From Littorina saxatilis (taxonomy: Eukaryota > Mollusca > Gastropoda > Littorinimorpha > Littorinidae): DNA of 64,000 bases. A program made the translations under genes and the position numbers. Under the pieces are notes generated by a model. The model had not been told where the DNA came from. It searched no databases and saw nothing but the letters and a program-made list of their open reading frames with translations. Below are positions 23,381-36,600 of this stretch, in pieces (the first letter of the stretch is position 1; each line of letters starts with the position of its first letter). The stretch is taken from assembly GCF_037325665.1 (NCBI RefSeq), contig NC_090245.1, forward strand, positions 74,887,102-74,951,101, given 5' to 3'.

Positions 23381-24150
23381 CTTCAACAACAAAAAAGAAA
23401 GAAAAATATAGCTTTGCTCTGACTCGTCATAACACAAAAGTAATGTCAACGATATTTACAACAAACAACTTTTAGTTACATACATATGGCATACTAAATA
23501 TTCATTAACACTAAATGGATGTCTCAGAAAAATAAATGATTACAAAATTGAGTTTCTGTTCTGCAGAATTCTACCCAAGATGAAAAAAGTGATACTGAAG
23601 ACTAGAGAGTGGGCAAGACATCTGTGTACATATATATACAATCAATGATGTTGGATTATATCTCAAATGATTCTGATGTAAACAGAACAACAGAAAACTG
23701 TTCAAGGCAAGCTTAAATTCACATCATTTTGATTTTTTTTAACAAATCAATGTGTGGGATTAAAAGAATACACTCAAAATTGTTTACAGCCATGACAGTT
23801 ACAAGCACAAAATCTATCTTTTCAACACACTTCCACAAACGTTTTGCACTAGCATCAATAACATATATCACAAGCTACTAAGCATAAACCTGGAACAGCT
23901 TTTTAGAGTGTATGTATGAACAAAAGAGGAAACTTGCTAATTCAAAGTTTACTACTGGAGCATTGTACCAGAAGCTAACGAAAAAGCTATGGTCTGACCA
24001 TATTCAAGAGTATTTTCAATATACAGGAGTTGAAATAAGAGAGCAAATAACTTGCAAGACATGAGATTTTTGCTGAAGCAAAACCACTGAAACTTGCAAA
24101 TATTGTTTGCCGACTTTGTGTTTTAAAGGTACAGCCCTTCACATGTAAAC
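23381..24150. other. intergenic, no recognisable feature
   Basis: Nothing recognised beyond AT-rich sequence. Confidence 0.4.
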
Positions 24151-24151
24151 A

Positions 24152-24562
24152 ATTGGGTGGCCGAGTGGTAATGCACTTGCGTTCGGAAGCGAGTTCGACC
24201 CTGGGTCAGGGCGTTAGCAATTTTCTCCCCCCTTTCCTAACCTAGGTGGTGGGTTCAAGTGCTAGTCTTTCGGATGAGACGAAAAACCGAGGTCCCTTCG
24301 TGTACACTACATTGGGGTGTGCACGTTAAAGATCCCACGATTGACAAAAGGGTCTTTCCGTATATCCGTACCCACTCATGTGGCTCTATCTGACCAGGTT
24401 CGGATATATCTGCTCAGACTGTTCGCTTCAGTCGCTTCTGTAACGTCCATCTAACGCCTGCATTCCAGCGTGTTGATACAGTTACTACACAGTTACTACA
24501 ATTCTGAGTGACCTGCTGCAGCACAGCTGGTCTCGGCTAAAAAAAACTTGGTCAACATAGGT
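24152..24562 (+). mobile_element. SINE-C, class II tRNA-like head
   Basis: 'gggtggccgagtggtaatgc' (A-box-like, as in tRNA-Ser/Leu) then 'gagttcgaccctgggtc' (B-box). The body has 'acctaggtggtgggttcaag' and 'gcacgttaaagatcccacg'. The tail ends in an A-run and 'cttggtcaac'. Relatives: 14613-14822, 29182-29672, 31800-33050. Confidence 0.8.
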
Positions 24563-24754
24563 GGGGTAGAAAGTGTTAATCAGCATAATTCATCATAAAT
24601 TCCCACTCCCCACAGGAAGCAGCCAGGATGTTGATTTTGGGAATGAGTGCAAGTGGAGGGATGGTCTTACCCTGCGTAAAAGCCTGGATAGATCTGAGAT
24701 GCTGAGCTGGATTGTTTACACGAGAAGGATGGTACCTTAGTATGAAGAATGTTC

Positions 24755-24828
24755 TTCTTCTTCTTCTGCGTTCATGGGCTGAAACTCCCACATACACACA
24801 TGTTTTTTGCATGAATGGGTTTTTACCA
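24755..24828 (-). mobile_element. severely 5'-truncated SINE-B
   Basis: Only about 74 bp of the 3' end ('ttcttctgcgttcatgggct' on the + strand), flanked by AAGAATGTTC (24745-24754, 24829-24838). A clear case of target-primed insertion with early termination. Confidence 0.8.
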
Positions 24829-24839
24829 AAGAATGTTCA

Positions 24840-26266
24840 AAAACATACAGTAGGTATGAACAAGCTAAGAAAAGGACAGTCTCGCGAAACATTGCAATTC
24901 CCGAAAATAGGGAGACCAATATTCACGCTTTCACCTTGTGTAGATACACAGTTCCAACGCGTCTTTTGATTTTAAATAATGACCTATGATTAAAGAGCAG
25001 ACATCGGCCTCGAACTGCACCTCTATTTTGAAGAATTTAGGGGCCTTTTTCATTGAATATTTTGACTGCAAAAATCAATCACAATGAAGACTTGAAAAGT
25101 AGAGTGCAGTCTGACCAAAACATAATTTCTTAATAATTATTCATATCATTTATCTTTTCAGAGAAAATAATCTTCTTGCATAACATACCAGAGGTTTCTC
25201 TGTATAATGGATTTTCTGCTTACCATAAGCAAAATGGTAATTCTCAATAATTTTTGGAGAAGCTGTATAACTATAACATTAACAGTCATGAAATGAACCT
25301 CTGTTATATGACTCACTCTTTCCTACTTTTCTCAGGTGCCTATCAGTCTCAACACAGGAGTACTGTAAAAAAAAAAAAAAAAAGCAAGAACAAAGTTTGT
25401 AAATTAAGATACTGAAAATGACTACAATGTAACAAATCATGAAAATTTATAATAATTTTCTTATTTATTTATACTTACCAACACAATGTTATTTTAAACA
25501 TATGAAAAACAGCTGTACATTTTCCTCCTCTCTCTCCCCCTTTTGATTTCATTCAGCAGCAGATAAAACTCATTGTGCTTAGACTAAAGAAGCTTCGAAA
25601 AGTACAGCAATAAGGAAAATGGCTAGTATAAGTAAAGTGATCAAACTCACAAGAAGTTACAAGCATCCATCCACAAAATCAGACAGTGCACAGAGAAGTG
25701 TTCTTACATGTGTGTGTGAAATAAGTGTATCTTGGCCACAGCCAAGAGGGTTGAAACAAACCACACCAACATTTTAACAAGCGATTCGGGCATGACAAAG
25801 AAATGCACAAACAAATCATATTAAATTATTAACCTGAACAACAGATGCTAGAACACAATTTCTATTACAAAAAAATCCAAGATTCATTTTCTTTTTTCTC
25901 ACCCTGTCATAGTAATGCTCATAATTAGGAAGTGTTTACGTAGCCGCAGTGCCAACCAAAAAAGTAATGCCACAGTCAATGAAGATAACTTGTAAACTGT
26001 ATATATATGACTCATAAGATTTTCCTGCTCTCACTGTTTGACTTCAAGTGCTCTGCCTCTGCACTCAGTGCTTATCTTCAAGTCGTAGCTGGCATGCCAA
26101 AAATCCCAGCATGCTTGACAAAAATCCACACATTTGTGAACGAAGAGTCAGTGCCTGATGCAAACAAGCAAGTAATCAGTGCAACGTTGTTTGACACGTA
26201 ACCAAGTGAAGCAGAGCGCTGACAAGATTTTGAAAACAAGGGGATGTAAGCGCTAGGTGATTTTCG
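24840..26266. other. intergenic, no recognisable feature
   Basis: AT-rich, with an 18-A run near 25367. No coding similarity recognised. Part may be PTPN9 3' UTR on the minus strand. Confidence 0.35.
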
Positions 26267-26457
26267 AAAATAACTTTCAGGATTTTCAGCGGTCTGGAAG
26301 AGTAAGAGCCCCTTTACCTTGGACAAGCTTTTCACAACATCTGGAGCATGTTCCACGCTTCCGATCAGGTTTATCCTGCCATTGGGATGAACAACTAACT
26401 CTGATGCATTAAGGGCTCTTACTCTACCAGACCACTGAAATCCTGACAGTTATTTCC
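26267..26457. mobile_element. MITE-E, short form
   Basis: Long inverted termini: 'ataactttcaggattttcag' left, and its near-complement 'ctgaaatcctgacagttat' right. The arms continue into 'agagtaagagccc'/'gggctcttactct'. About 190 bp, non-coding. A larger relative is at 29886-30399. Confidence 0.8.
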
Positions 26458-27351
26458 GCAAATTGTCTATATAAACAACAGCAGGAATTAAGAGTTTAAA
26501 GTTTTCTCATGCCGGGTTTGACGATGAAAGTCATTTGTTCATTTCAATGCTTCTTATTCTACTAAGTTCACGGTTTTGGCATAACGAACACTGTCTTGCT
26601 ATATTTAGAGTGCTTACTTTCCTTTATTTCTTCAACTTTGAGGAAAAACTCTGTTCTTTCTTTTGTTGTCTATGTGGATTGGATGTTGCCCCCTTTGGGA
26701 GTTTTGTTCAACCATGTGCGCTGTCCATTTCTAACAAGTTTGGTGAAGATTCAGAAAGAATTAGGACTTCCATTCCTTGACTGTGTAGCATGCCAGTTCC
26801 ATTCTTCAAGATGATGAAAGTTGTTGAAATACCATGCTGTGAAAACAGTTTTTCTGCATTAGCAAATTAGATAAAAGTTGTCAGGGGTTCTCCTTTCTCA
26901 ACAGCATAATCAAAATGTATCGCAGCTGGAGAAAACGAAGGCATGTGCTATCTTCTTTGCAAGGTCAGCTGAACTGCAGACAACACAAAGAGAAAATGTT
27001 TCCAAAAGATCCCTGTCTTCAGCACCCACGCAAAAGTGCTGAGGTTTTGCCATGGCAACAAACGTTCACTGTCACTGAACAGATTCACGAACTGTCACTT
27101 TCTCCATCATCTGATGGTAGATCTGGTCGTAAAGTAGAAAAAAGATAGCGAAACAAATGGACACTCTGTCTGCACCTGCCTTTTCATTTTTCCCCTCCAT
27201 GACTCAAAACACCTTCAATCATGTTTCCTTTCTCATGCCCAGAAAGCAAAACTTTTGTCACCAGATGGCCACAGAGCTTGAATGTCCTCACCAACAGAAC
27301 AACAACTAATCTTCACATTTAATTTGGCAACAGAACCTGGAAACTACAGCA

Positions 27352-27638
27352 TTATTCACTCTCGCTGTCACTGTCGTCCAGTATGAGAGGCTCAATCTCC
27401 TTGATAAGCCCAGTCCGCATGGCGTGTTCGATGATGCCCAGATGGCAGAACACATACTGGTCTGGCATCTGAATGCTGAAGGCACGCTGACTTCGGATGC
27501 GTCGAACCGTGGCAGGGATGTCAACTGTGCTGATGTCCTCCAGACGCCGCAATGAAATGTCGATTGTGGCAAATGTGCCTGCACACAAAGAAACAATTGT
27601 GATCAAATGAGTATGCCTGCAATAACGCGCCCATGCAG

Positions 27639-27676
<38 letters not shown>

Positions 27677-30600
27677 ACACCCACACACACACCCACACAC
27701 ACACACACACAGTCAGTGTAAAGAAGGAGCTAAAAATGGTACATTTTGGACTTTCTCCAAGCCAAAGTAGAAAGGGCAATGTCAGTATACTAGTTTGAAA
27801 ATGTGCATAATATTGAGAGTAGTAGGGAAGCTACATTGCATCCCTTTGCCAGGGGCTGTGTATGGGTGTGGCTGTTGAGAATGTTGTTTTGTGGCCATCC
27901 ACTTGTACACCCAGGTTAATGGAAATCAAGTGTTAATATTTATAAATAGAATATTCTTTTCCATGCATACACCATGTTGTAAAGCCTCTACTTTTGAAAT
28001 GCAGACATGAAACCTCAGATAGACTAAAAGTACAACAGAAAACTACATGTCCAGAATGATCTAGTATAGAAATTGCACTTAAACTAAAGTTACAAAATGC
28101 TATTTTCTCGAACGTGTGGCATTTTCCACAGCTTGAAATGTAGTTCCCACAGTCTGTCCGGAGGCAGATGTTCAACCATTCTCACACATAAAAACATTGT
28201 CGAGTGACTAACCTGTGCGTCCAATGCCAGCACTGCAGTGAACAATAATGGGAGGACCCAAGGGGTGTCCCGACCATGATGACCCCAGAGTCTTGGTGGC
28301 CGTCTCCTGAACGTCCCTCACGTGAAACAGGAAATCCAGGAAGCCAGTGGCGGGGGGGACCCCATAGTCTGGCCAGCTGGTAAACTGTAGGTGTGTGATT
28401 TCCCTTGATTCCCCAGTCTGGAAAGAGCATCAAATCAGACACAATGTGGATTGAGATATGCCAGGAACAACATAGAAAACAGCTGATACAAATCCACACA
28501 TTATCAGGCCGAATATTTGAACAAAGAAGTCAACTGAGCAATCCTTATTTGAAAATTAAGCAGCAAAAAGTGAGAACAAGTGTCAGAGCAACATAAAAAG
28601 AGCGAGTTACTGGGGTGGGAAGCCTGCCCCTGGAAACAAACAATACTCACAAGGATACCAAGATACACCACAATCAAACAGTTACATTTCCTCAAAATTC
28701 TGCCACACCTATACAATTTACTGCTGGCAGAAAATACAACTGTGATCGTCAGCAATGCAATTTATTTATTTTCATAAAGGTGTGCTATAACTTTGTTTTC
28801 AATCTACTCTTCCTCTTTAATGCACACTGATTTAAGAACCCAATTAGGACATAATTCGTTCAGTTGCACATCCATCAAACTAAATGCCATGGAAGAAAAG
28901 AGTACAATATTTACATTTGTGTTGTGCAGAATAAGCTTCGTGACTGTGTAGTTCTTGAAAGACTGTATGGAGTTGTTATAGACAATGAATTCTTCAAACT
29001 GTTCATCTGTGTGTTCTTCGTTTGGCCAGTACTGTCCACACTTCATTCGCTGGCGTTCAATTGTTCTGCAACATAAAAGAGCACATTAAAACGCTCATTA
29101 CAAATTCAACCAATATGTGAAGAAGCACATACTTTCCCTAATCTATGCAAATCTCTGAAATGACAACACAAGCACACTTCCGCTCGGAAGCGAGAGGTTG
29201 CGAGTTCGACCCTGGGTCAGGGTGTTAGCAATTTTCTCCCCCCTTTCCTAACCTAGGTGGTGGGTTCAAGTGCTAGTCTTTCGGATGAGACAAAAAAACG
29301 AGGTCACTTCGTGTACACTACATTGGGGTGTGCACGTTAAAGATCCCACGATTGACAAAAGGGTCTTTCCTTGCAAAATTGTATAGGCATAGATAAAAAT
29401 GTCCACCAAAATACACGTGTGACATAGAATAATAGGCCGTGAAAAGTAGGATATGCGCCGAAATGGCTGCGATCTGCTGGCCGATGTGAATGCGTGATGT
29501 ATTGTGTAACAAAATTCCATCTCACACGGTATAAATAAATCCCTGCGCCTTGAATATGTGCGCGATATAAATCGCATAAAATTAAAATAAAAAATAAAAA
29601 AAGAAATCCCTGCGCTTAGAACTGTACCCACGGAATACGCGCGATATAAGCCTCATATTGATTGATTGATTGACTTCACCATGAAACTTTTATGACGGCA
29701 CTATGACAAATCCAAGTTGTTCCCTCACGATTGTCCCTTTTTCTCAAGCAAGTACCCAGTTTCAAAAATCAGATCTGCAGTGGGAGATGTTTTCCTTGAA
29801 TTATAACCAAAAGTATTCACCTACTTTCAAACTTATATATGTTCCCTTATCATTTAGCATGGGAAAAATAGACGTTTTTCAGAAATATCTCTGTCAGGAT
29901 TTTTAAGCAGTGTAAAAGAGTAAGAGCCCCTTTTACAAGGACAAGCTTTTAAAAACAAGCCGAAGCTTGTACCATAATCTCATTGGCTTTATCCTGCGAT
30001 CATGACGAACAATATGATACCCTTTTCTTGAAAAAATATGCACACCGGAGTTACCCTTCGCCGCTGATAGCTTGCTGATCACTGGACGTGATCGCTAAGC
30101 ACATGTGTTTTCATAAACAAAGGTGACCTCAAGCCAAACTCATGTGACCCCAGGGCCAGAAATCATTGCCGCAACAAATCATGAACTCTGATGAACTCGT
30201 GAATGCTGATTTCCGGAAGAAAGGGGTATCATATTGTGCACACACTGCATAACATACACATCAGAGTTAGATGTTCGTCAGGATCGCAGGATAAAGCCAA
30301 TCGGAAGCGTGGTACATGCTTTGCCTCGTTTTGTAAAGCTTGTCCTTGTAAAGGGGCTGTTACTCTATCAGACAGATGAAAATCCTGACAGAGTTATTTC
30401 CGAACATGGTCTATTGTACAATTAGGAAATCGTACAGATACATCTGCTGCTTCACAGCAACAAGCAGGGCGGGGATGTAGGTCAGTCGGTAGCGCGCTGG
30501 ATTTGTATCCAGTTGGCCGCTGTCAGCGTGAGTTCGTCCCCACATTCGGCGAGAGATTTATTTCTCAGAGTCAACTTTGTGTGCAGACTCTCCTCGGTGT

Positions 30601-33600
30601 CCGAACACCCCCGTGTGTACACGCAAGCACAAGACCAAGTGCGCACGAAAAAATCCTGTAATCCATGTCAGAGTTCGGTGGGTTATAGAAACACGAAAAT
30701 ACCCAGCATGCTTCCTCCGAAAGCGGCGTATGGCTGCCTAAATGGCGGGGTAAAAACGGTCATACACGTAAAAGCCGTGGGAGTTTCAGCCCATGAACGA
30801 ACAAACAAACAAACAGCAACAAGCATGTTTGAAAACCACAGGTAGCTTGTGTATCAAAAACCAACCACAGGTGTTTCGGAAGATGAAATTTACTAACCTG
30901 GTTGTCATGACGATCACGAGGCACTGTTGATGCCAGACCATTTGCCAGAAGTCGACAAAAGTCTTTGGAAGAGGTCCTGCAAAAAGAATCATCAGAACAT
31001 TGCTGATTCCAACAGTTTAAAAAAAATCAATTTAATTTCTGTGGTGTTTTTTTTTCTCACAAATACGTGCAAATTATAATTTCATCTCTGTGGGTGACAA
31101 AATGTTCAGACTATGATCACTGCCAAAGCAACAGTTACACTACAAGGTCTAACCTACTGAGAAGATTCAGTTTTTAACTGCATTTCCAAACAAAACCCCA
31201 TCCAAAAAACAATCATAATTAACCCTTTGACAGATCATTTTAAAACAAAGAGCTGTAATACTAAGCATCAGCAGTCTCACACACAAACACATTCCGCATG
31301 CACCCTCTTACCCTGAGTACAAATGTAAGCATTCTTCTGCATGTAGCCATCAACGTAGTTTGCATTAATGTAGTCTGATGACGGGTCGCCATCGGTCAAA
31401 GGCAGAATGACACGAGAGTGGTCGTAGCACAGAACATCTGTGTAGCGATTCTTAGGCAGATTGTGTCTCGCCCTGTGAAAGATAACAAAATCAATTACCA
31501 TAAGTAACAACTGCGTCATGAATTCATGCAAAATAGCTTTTTGCACTTTTGAGAAATGTCATTAAAATACAGAAAACAAATCCACATCTGCACTATTTTC
31601 TTTGCATCAAACAACTGTACACAAAGTTACTTTGTGGAGATGAGGGTAAAATTTGAATTAAGGGGCAGTTCCATCGGCACTGACTGCTCGTTCTTTTAAG
31701 ACCTTGCTTTCTCAGATTTTTTAGATTTTTTACCACCACATGATTTTCTCAAACTGTTGGAGATCTTAAACGGGGAGTTTCACTGTGCTAACCTGTGTCA
31801 ATCAATCAATCAATATGAGGCTTATATCGCGCATATTCTGTGGGTACAGTTCTAAGCGCAGGGATTTATTTTTAAAAAAAATTTTTTTAATGCAATTTGT
31901 ATCGCGCACATATTCAAGGCGCAGGGATTTATTTATGCCGTGTGAGATGGAATTTTTTTACACAATACATCACGCATTCACATCGGCCAGCAGATCGCAG
32001 CCATTTCGGCGCATATCCTACTTTTCACGGCCCATTATTCCAAGTCACACGGGTATTTTGGTGGACATTATAAGATGTTTGGTGGCTTGTTGACAGACCA
32101 GCTTTTTTGTTGGTCCAAGGGGACCATATCGTCTTTTGTTTCATCTTTATCGACCAAGGCCGAAGGCCGCGGTTGATAAATATGAGACAAAAGGCGATAT
32201 GCTCCCCGAGGACCAACAACAAAATGCTGGTCTGACGACAAGCCACCAAACATCGTTTTTGTCATCATTTTGGTTGTGCAACAAAATGCACAATAACCCA
32301 CAGGGAGACGAATTTTTAGAATCCAACTACGGGCCACAAAGCATCGTCACAGTAGCTCGAGATAACACGTCAACCTTGTATGTGACGTCAAACGTAGCTT
32401 GTTGACACTTTTCTTCCAGTCTGAAAATTTACAGAGCTGCGATCATACGTGTGAGTTCAGTAAGTGTTGAGCATATTTCTTTTCTTTTTAAGTGTTTATG
32501 ACTTTTCGTTGTGGATTTTGCGATTACAGAGATAAGTTGCAAATTGACCATGAGTCGCCGCAGTAATTATCAACATTGATTGGGTCTTTGAGAGTGAATG
32601 CTTACAATCATTGTCCTCGGAAACACAAATCCAAAGCCGCGATGGTTCCACACATCAAACAATCAGCCTGATTGGCTTTTACTTTGACAATCCACGTTTC
32701 ACCTGAAAGCTCAAACCCATTCACCACCTCGATTTATTGCATGGGGAACATGAGATTTATTTCCCAGGTGTTTGTGAATGAAAACTCGTGAAAATGATGA
32801 CAATTTTATCTATGCCTATACAATTTTGCCAGGAAAGACCCTTTTGTCAATCGTGGGATCTTTAACGTGCACACCCCAATGTTGTGTACACGAAGGGACC
32901 TCGGTTTTTCGTCTCATCCGAAAGACTAGCACTTGAACCCACCACCTAGGTTAGGAAAGGGGGGAGAAAATTGCTAACGCCCTGACCCAGGGTCGAACTC
33001 GCAACCTCTCGCTTCCGAGCGCAAGTGCGTTATCACTCGGCCACCCAGTCCACATGCCCTTCAAAATACTCTATTAGTATCAAAACCTATACAAAGTTCC
33101 ATTCGAACTGTATCTTTGCGCAAACTAGACATCTTTAATTTTGTTCTTTACTCACATTCAGATAGAAAGTTTAGCATACTAAAACCACAAGCACCAACTG
33201 CCACAAAAAGTATCAATTATCCCAGATCACACAGCAAAGAAAGTATGAAAGAATCTACAATCCCAACACAAAAGTTATTAGGTCAATCAGATATCAATCA
33301 AAGAGAAATTCATTCACTACTGGTACAGGCAAAAAGCCATAAAATACTCAAACGAGCTCTAGCTACTGAATAGACAGTGAAAGAAAAGCCAGAATCATGC
33401 CTACAACCTTGAGTGATTGAAAGTGCCAGCGTGAGGCTCCATACGAATGTGAGCGTACTCGTTGAACAGTCCTTTCTTCTTCACAGTTCTCACATGTTCT
33501 ACCAACTGCTCAATGGTCAGCCCCGTGCTCTCTGGCATGTGAATGGAGTCATCCAGAATATTGGACCCTGAGGATAGAGGGCGCTTTTTGCGAGGAAGCT

Positions 33601-36600
33601 CCTCCGACTGAACGTCCCTCTGTGAGTCGTCAAACATCGCCAATTCCGAGGTGCGCTTGCGAGATTCAGAATTACGTCGAGCGGTAGAGGATTTCCTCTT
33701 CTTATTAGCGATGACATCGTCTTTGTCTTTTTCCAGAGTCACATCGTCAGCATCTCCCTTCTCTTTCTCACGATCCTCGTGGTTGTGCTTCTCGTGCACA
33801 GTGTCTTTGGAGCTCTCGGAGTCAAGGTCACTGATGTGGGGGTCAGTGTCGCTGGAGTAGGACTGGGTGACGGAGCTACACGACCCCCTACTGACGTTGG
33901 AGACCTTGGGGGTGATGAAGTAGGAGTCCATGTCTGGCTGCAAACCTGAGGCCACCTGGCGACACAGCTGAAGCCACACTGGGTGCACAGAGGCCTGGTT
34001 GCCGCCTAGCGCCTTGGGCAGAAACTCTCTGGGCACGTACTGGCTCAGCTCGTTCAGGTTAACAGTGTACACCTGGAGAAAAAAATTGCTATAGTTTCAT
34101 GTACTACAGGTGTGTTTATGAGCACTACATATTCAAGTTTTGTGAACAACTGAAAGAATGTCAGAGTGTGTGTGTTAGTATGTGTGTGTTTTAAGTGTGT
34201 GTGTGTGTGTTCGTGCGTGTGGACCAAGCAAGATATTTGGAGACCACAAATGAAATCTGAAGACATTTTAAACAAAACGCACACAGACATCGACAACTAT
34301 CTCCAGCATTAAGTCACAGGCAAGGCTAATCACATGAGCATTCAAATGGAAATTCTGCTATTCTGCTATATATAGCTGCCCTATATCCATTAATTAACAG
34401 TATAATAAACAAAGTTTTTCAGCTAATGTACTATCTAAACCACTAAGTACTCACAGATTCCGAGTCTACATTTCAAAACAATTTCTGCAGACTTTCATAC
34501 CAGTAAATGTATATATTGGTAATTCATTTCAACAATCCAGAAGTAAAATCAGTCAGACTTACTCTGTCTCTCAGTTTTTCTTTGACAAAGAGGCGCAGGA
34601 TTTTAAAAGGTGCTTTGAACCACAGTGGCGCAGTTACTATAAGAACTCTCTTTAGTCGCGCCGGATATGCTCCCTGGAAGAGAACATCAAATTATGATAC
34701 TAACAATAAGAAGCCCAATCATAAACAGAAACACAATGTAAAAACGAAGGAGAAGAAACAACCGCTACAGCAGCATGGGAACTTTTCAGTGTAACTGTAT
34801 CAATTATGTAGTCTAGCTGATACGTGACAACCCTAGAACTTGGTTACTAGTTAATTTCAAACGTTTCTTTCCTGCTCAGGATTAATCCTCTTAGTTAGCT
34901 GCTGCTGGCCGGTTTCAACAGATTAAGGAAGAAGAAAAAAGAAGAGTGAGGAAAGTTGCTGAAGTGTTGCATTACATCATATGCACGTCAAATGACAACT
35001 CCACTGCACTTGCAAAGTCTACACAAACTCTCAGAAATCACAAACTTTCATTACACACGCACGCACGCACACACACACACACAAACACACATCACACATA
35101 TAAACAAACTCTCTCTCTCCTTCCCTCTATTCAAACCTGTTTACCCTAAACCCGAGGCAAGAGTACTTTCCCAAAAAGTTGAGTGTATTTTTCAAAAAGT
35201 TGGTGTACTTTGCAAGCAAAGCCATATGGGCTGGGGAAAATGTATGCGTGGGTGCAATCGTGTTTGTGTAAGAATAGCATGTCTTGTGAACACCTTCAGA
35301 ATTACAGGGATAAAACGACGGGCGCAGTGGCGTGGTGGTAAGACGTCGGCCTCCTAATCGGGAGGTCTTGAGTTCGAATCCCGGTCACTGCCGCCTGGTG
35401 GGTTCAGAGTGGAGATTTTTCCGATCTCCCAGGTCAACTTATGTGCAGACCTGCTAGTGACTTAACCCCCTTCGTGTGTACACGCAAGCACAAGACCAAG
35501 TGCGCACGGAAAAGATCCTGTAATCCATGTCAGAGTTCGGTGGGTTATAGAAACACGAAAATACCCAGCATACCTCCCCCGAAATCGGCGTATGCTGCCT
35601 GAATGGCGGGATAAAAACGGTCATACACGTACAACTCCACTTGTGCTTAAAACATGAGTGAACGTGGGAGTCTAAGCCCATGAACGAAGAAGAAGAAGAA
35701 GAAGACAGGGATAAAACTATTTTATTTACCTGTCAGTTTATAGCATTATAACCAGTGTCTTCCAATCAGATTGATAATGAAAAGATGAAGTTCGTGAAAT
35801 AACATCTGCGGTTGACAGTGGCAAGTTCATTTTTACAATCATCTCAGAAAACATTGCTTCAGCGCGGACTACAGCCTTTTCTTCTGGCAGGATTTGCTTT
35901 GCATGAATGAACTTCATAATTCCTTGACAGCTTTCAGCGGATTTCTTTGCAGCAACCTTGTCCAGGTGAGTTTTGGAACTGCAGTGTCGTTCGATGTCAT
36001 ATTTCCCAGCATGGGCAATGGAGAAATCTGATTTACAATACTTGCAGTGTGCATGACTTTTTCTCATAGTAGACTCCACAATTCCTGGCTCTTTCTTATA
36101 TTTCTCCAAGAAAATCTGCTGCTTCTGCTGTTTAGACTTGGTACAGTCATCCGAAACTGGCACATTTTCCCGCTTCATTTTGACACGATTGTCCAGACGA
36201 TCGCACGTGCCAACAACTGAACAAGGTTTCCACAGCTGAAGACTCGCTGTCATGGTTATCTCCCTTCGACCAAAACCGGTATCAGTTGTACCATTCCGTA
36301 ATCAGCACACCAACACTGGAAAACGTATTCTAGACTTTTTCTTAGGCGTATTTTGTGCGTGTGTCGCGTATTTGCGTACCGATAATAATTTGGCGTACAA
36401 AATACGCCCAAATCGTACTGGTAAACAGGTCTGCTCTATTTCTTTCTCTCTCGCTCTCTCTTCCAAAATCTCACCTTCAGAAGTGAAAGAATCTTGATGC
36501 TAAGATCGTAATCAAAGTTAGCGTATTTCGAATCTGTCATATCATAGACGAACACCAATCCATTGCGCTGAGTATCATAACTGCAAAAAATTGAAAGTGC

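Noticed and set aside
33116-33373. 85-codon + strand ORF in a PTPN9 intron
   Set aside because: No similarity recognised, no splice or promoter context, AT-rich random-looking composition.
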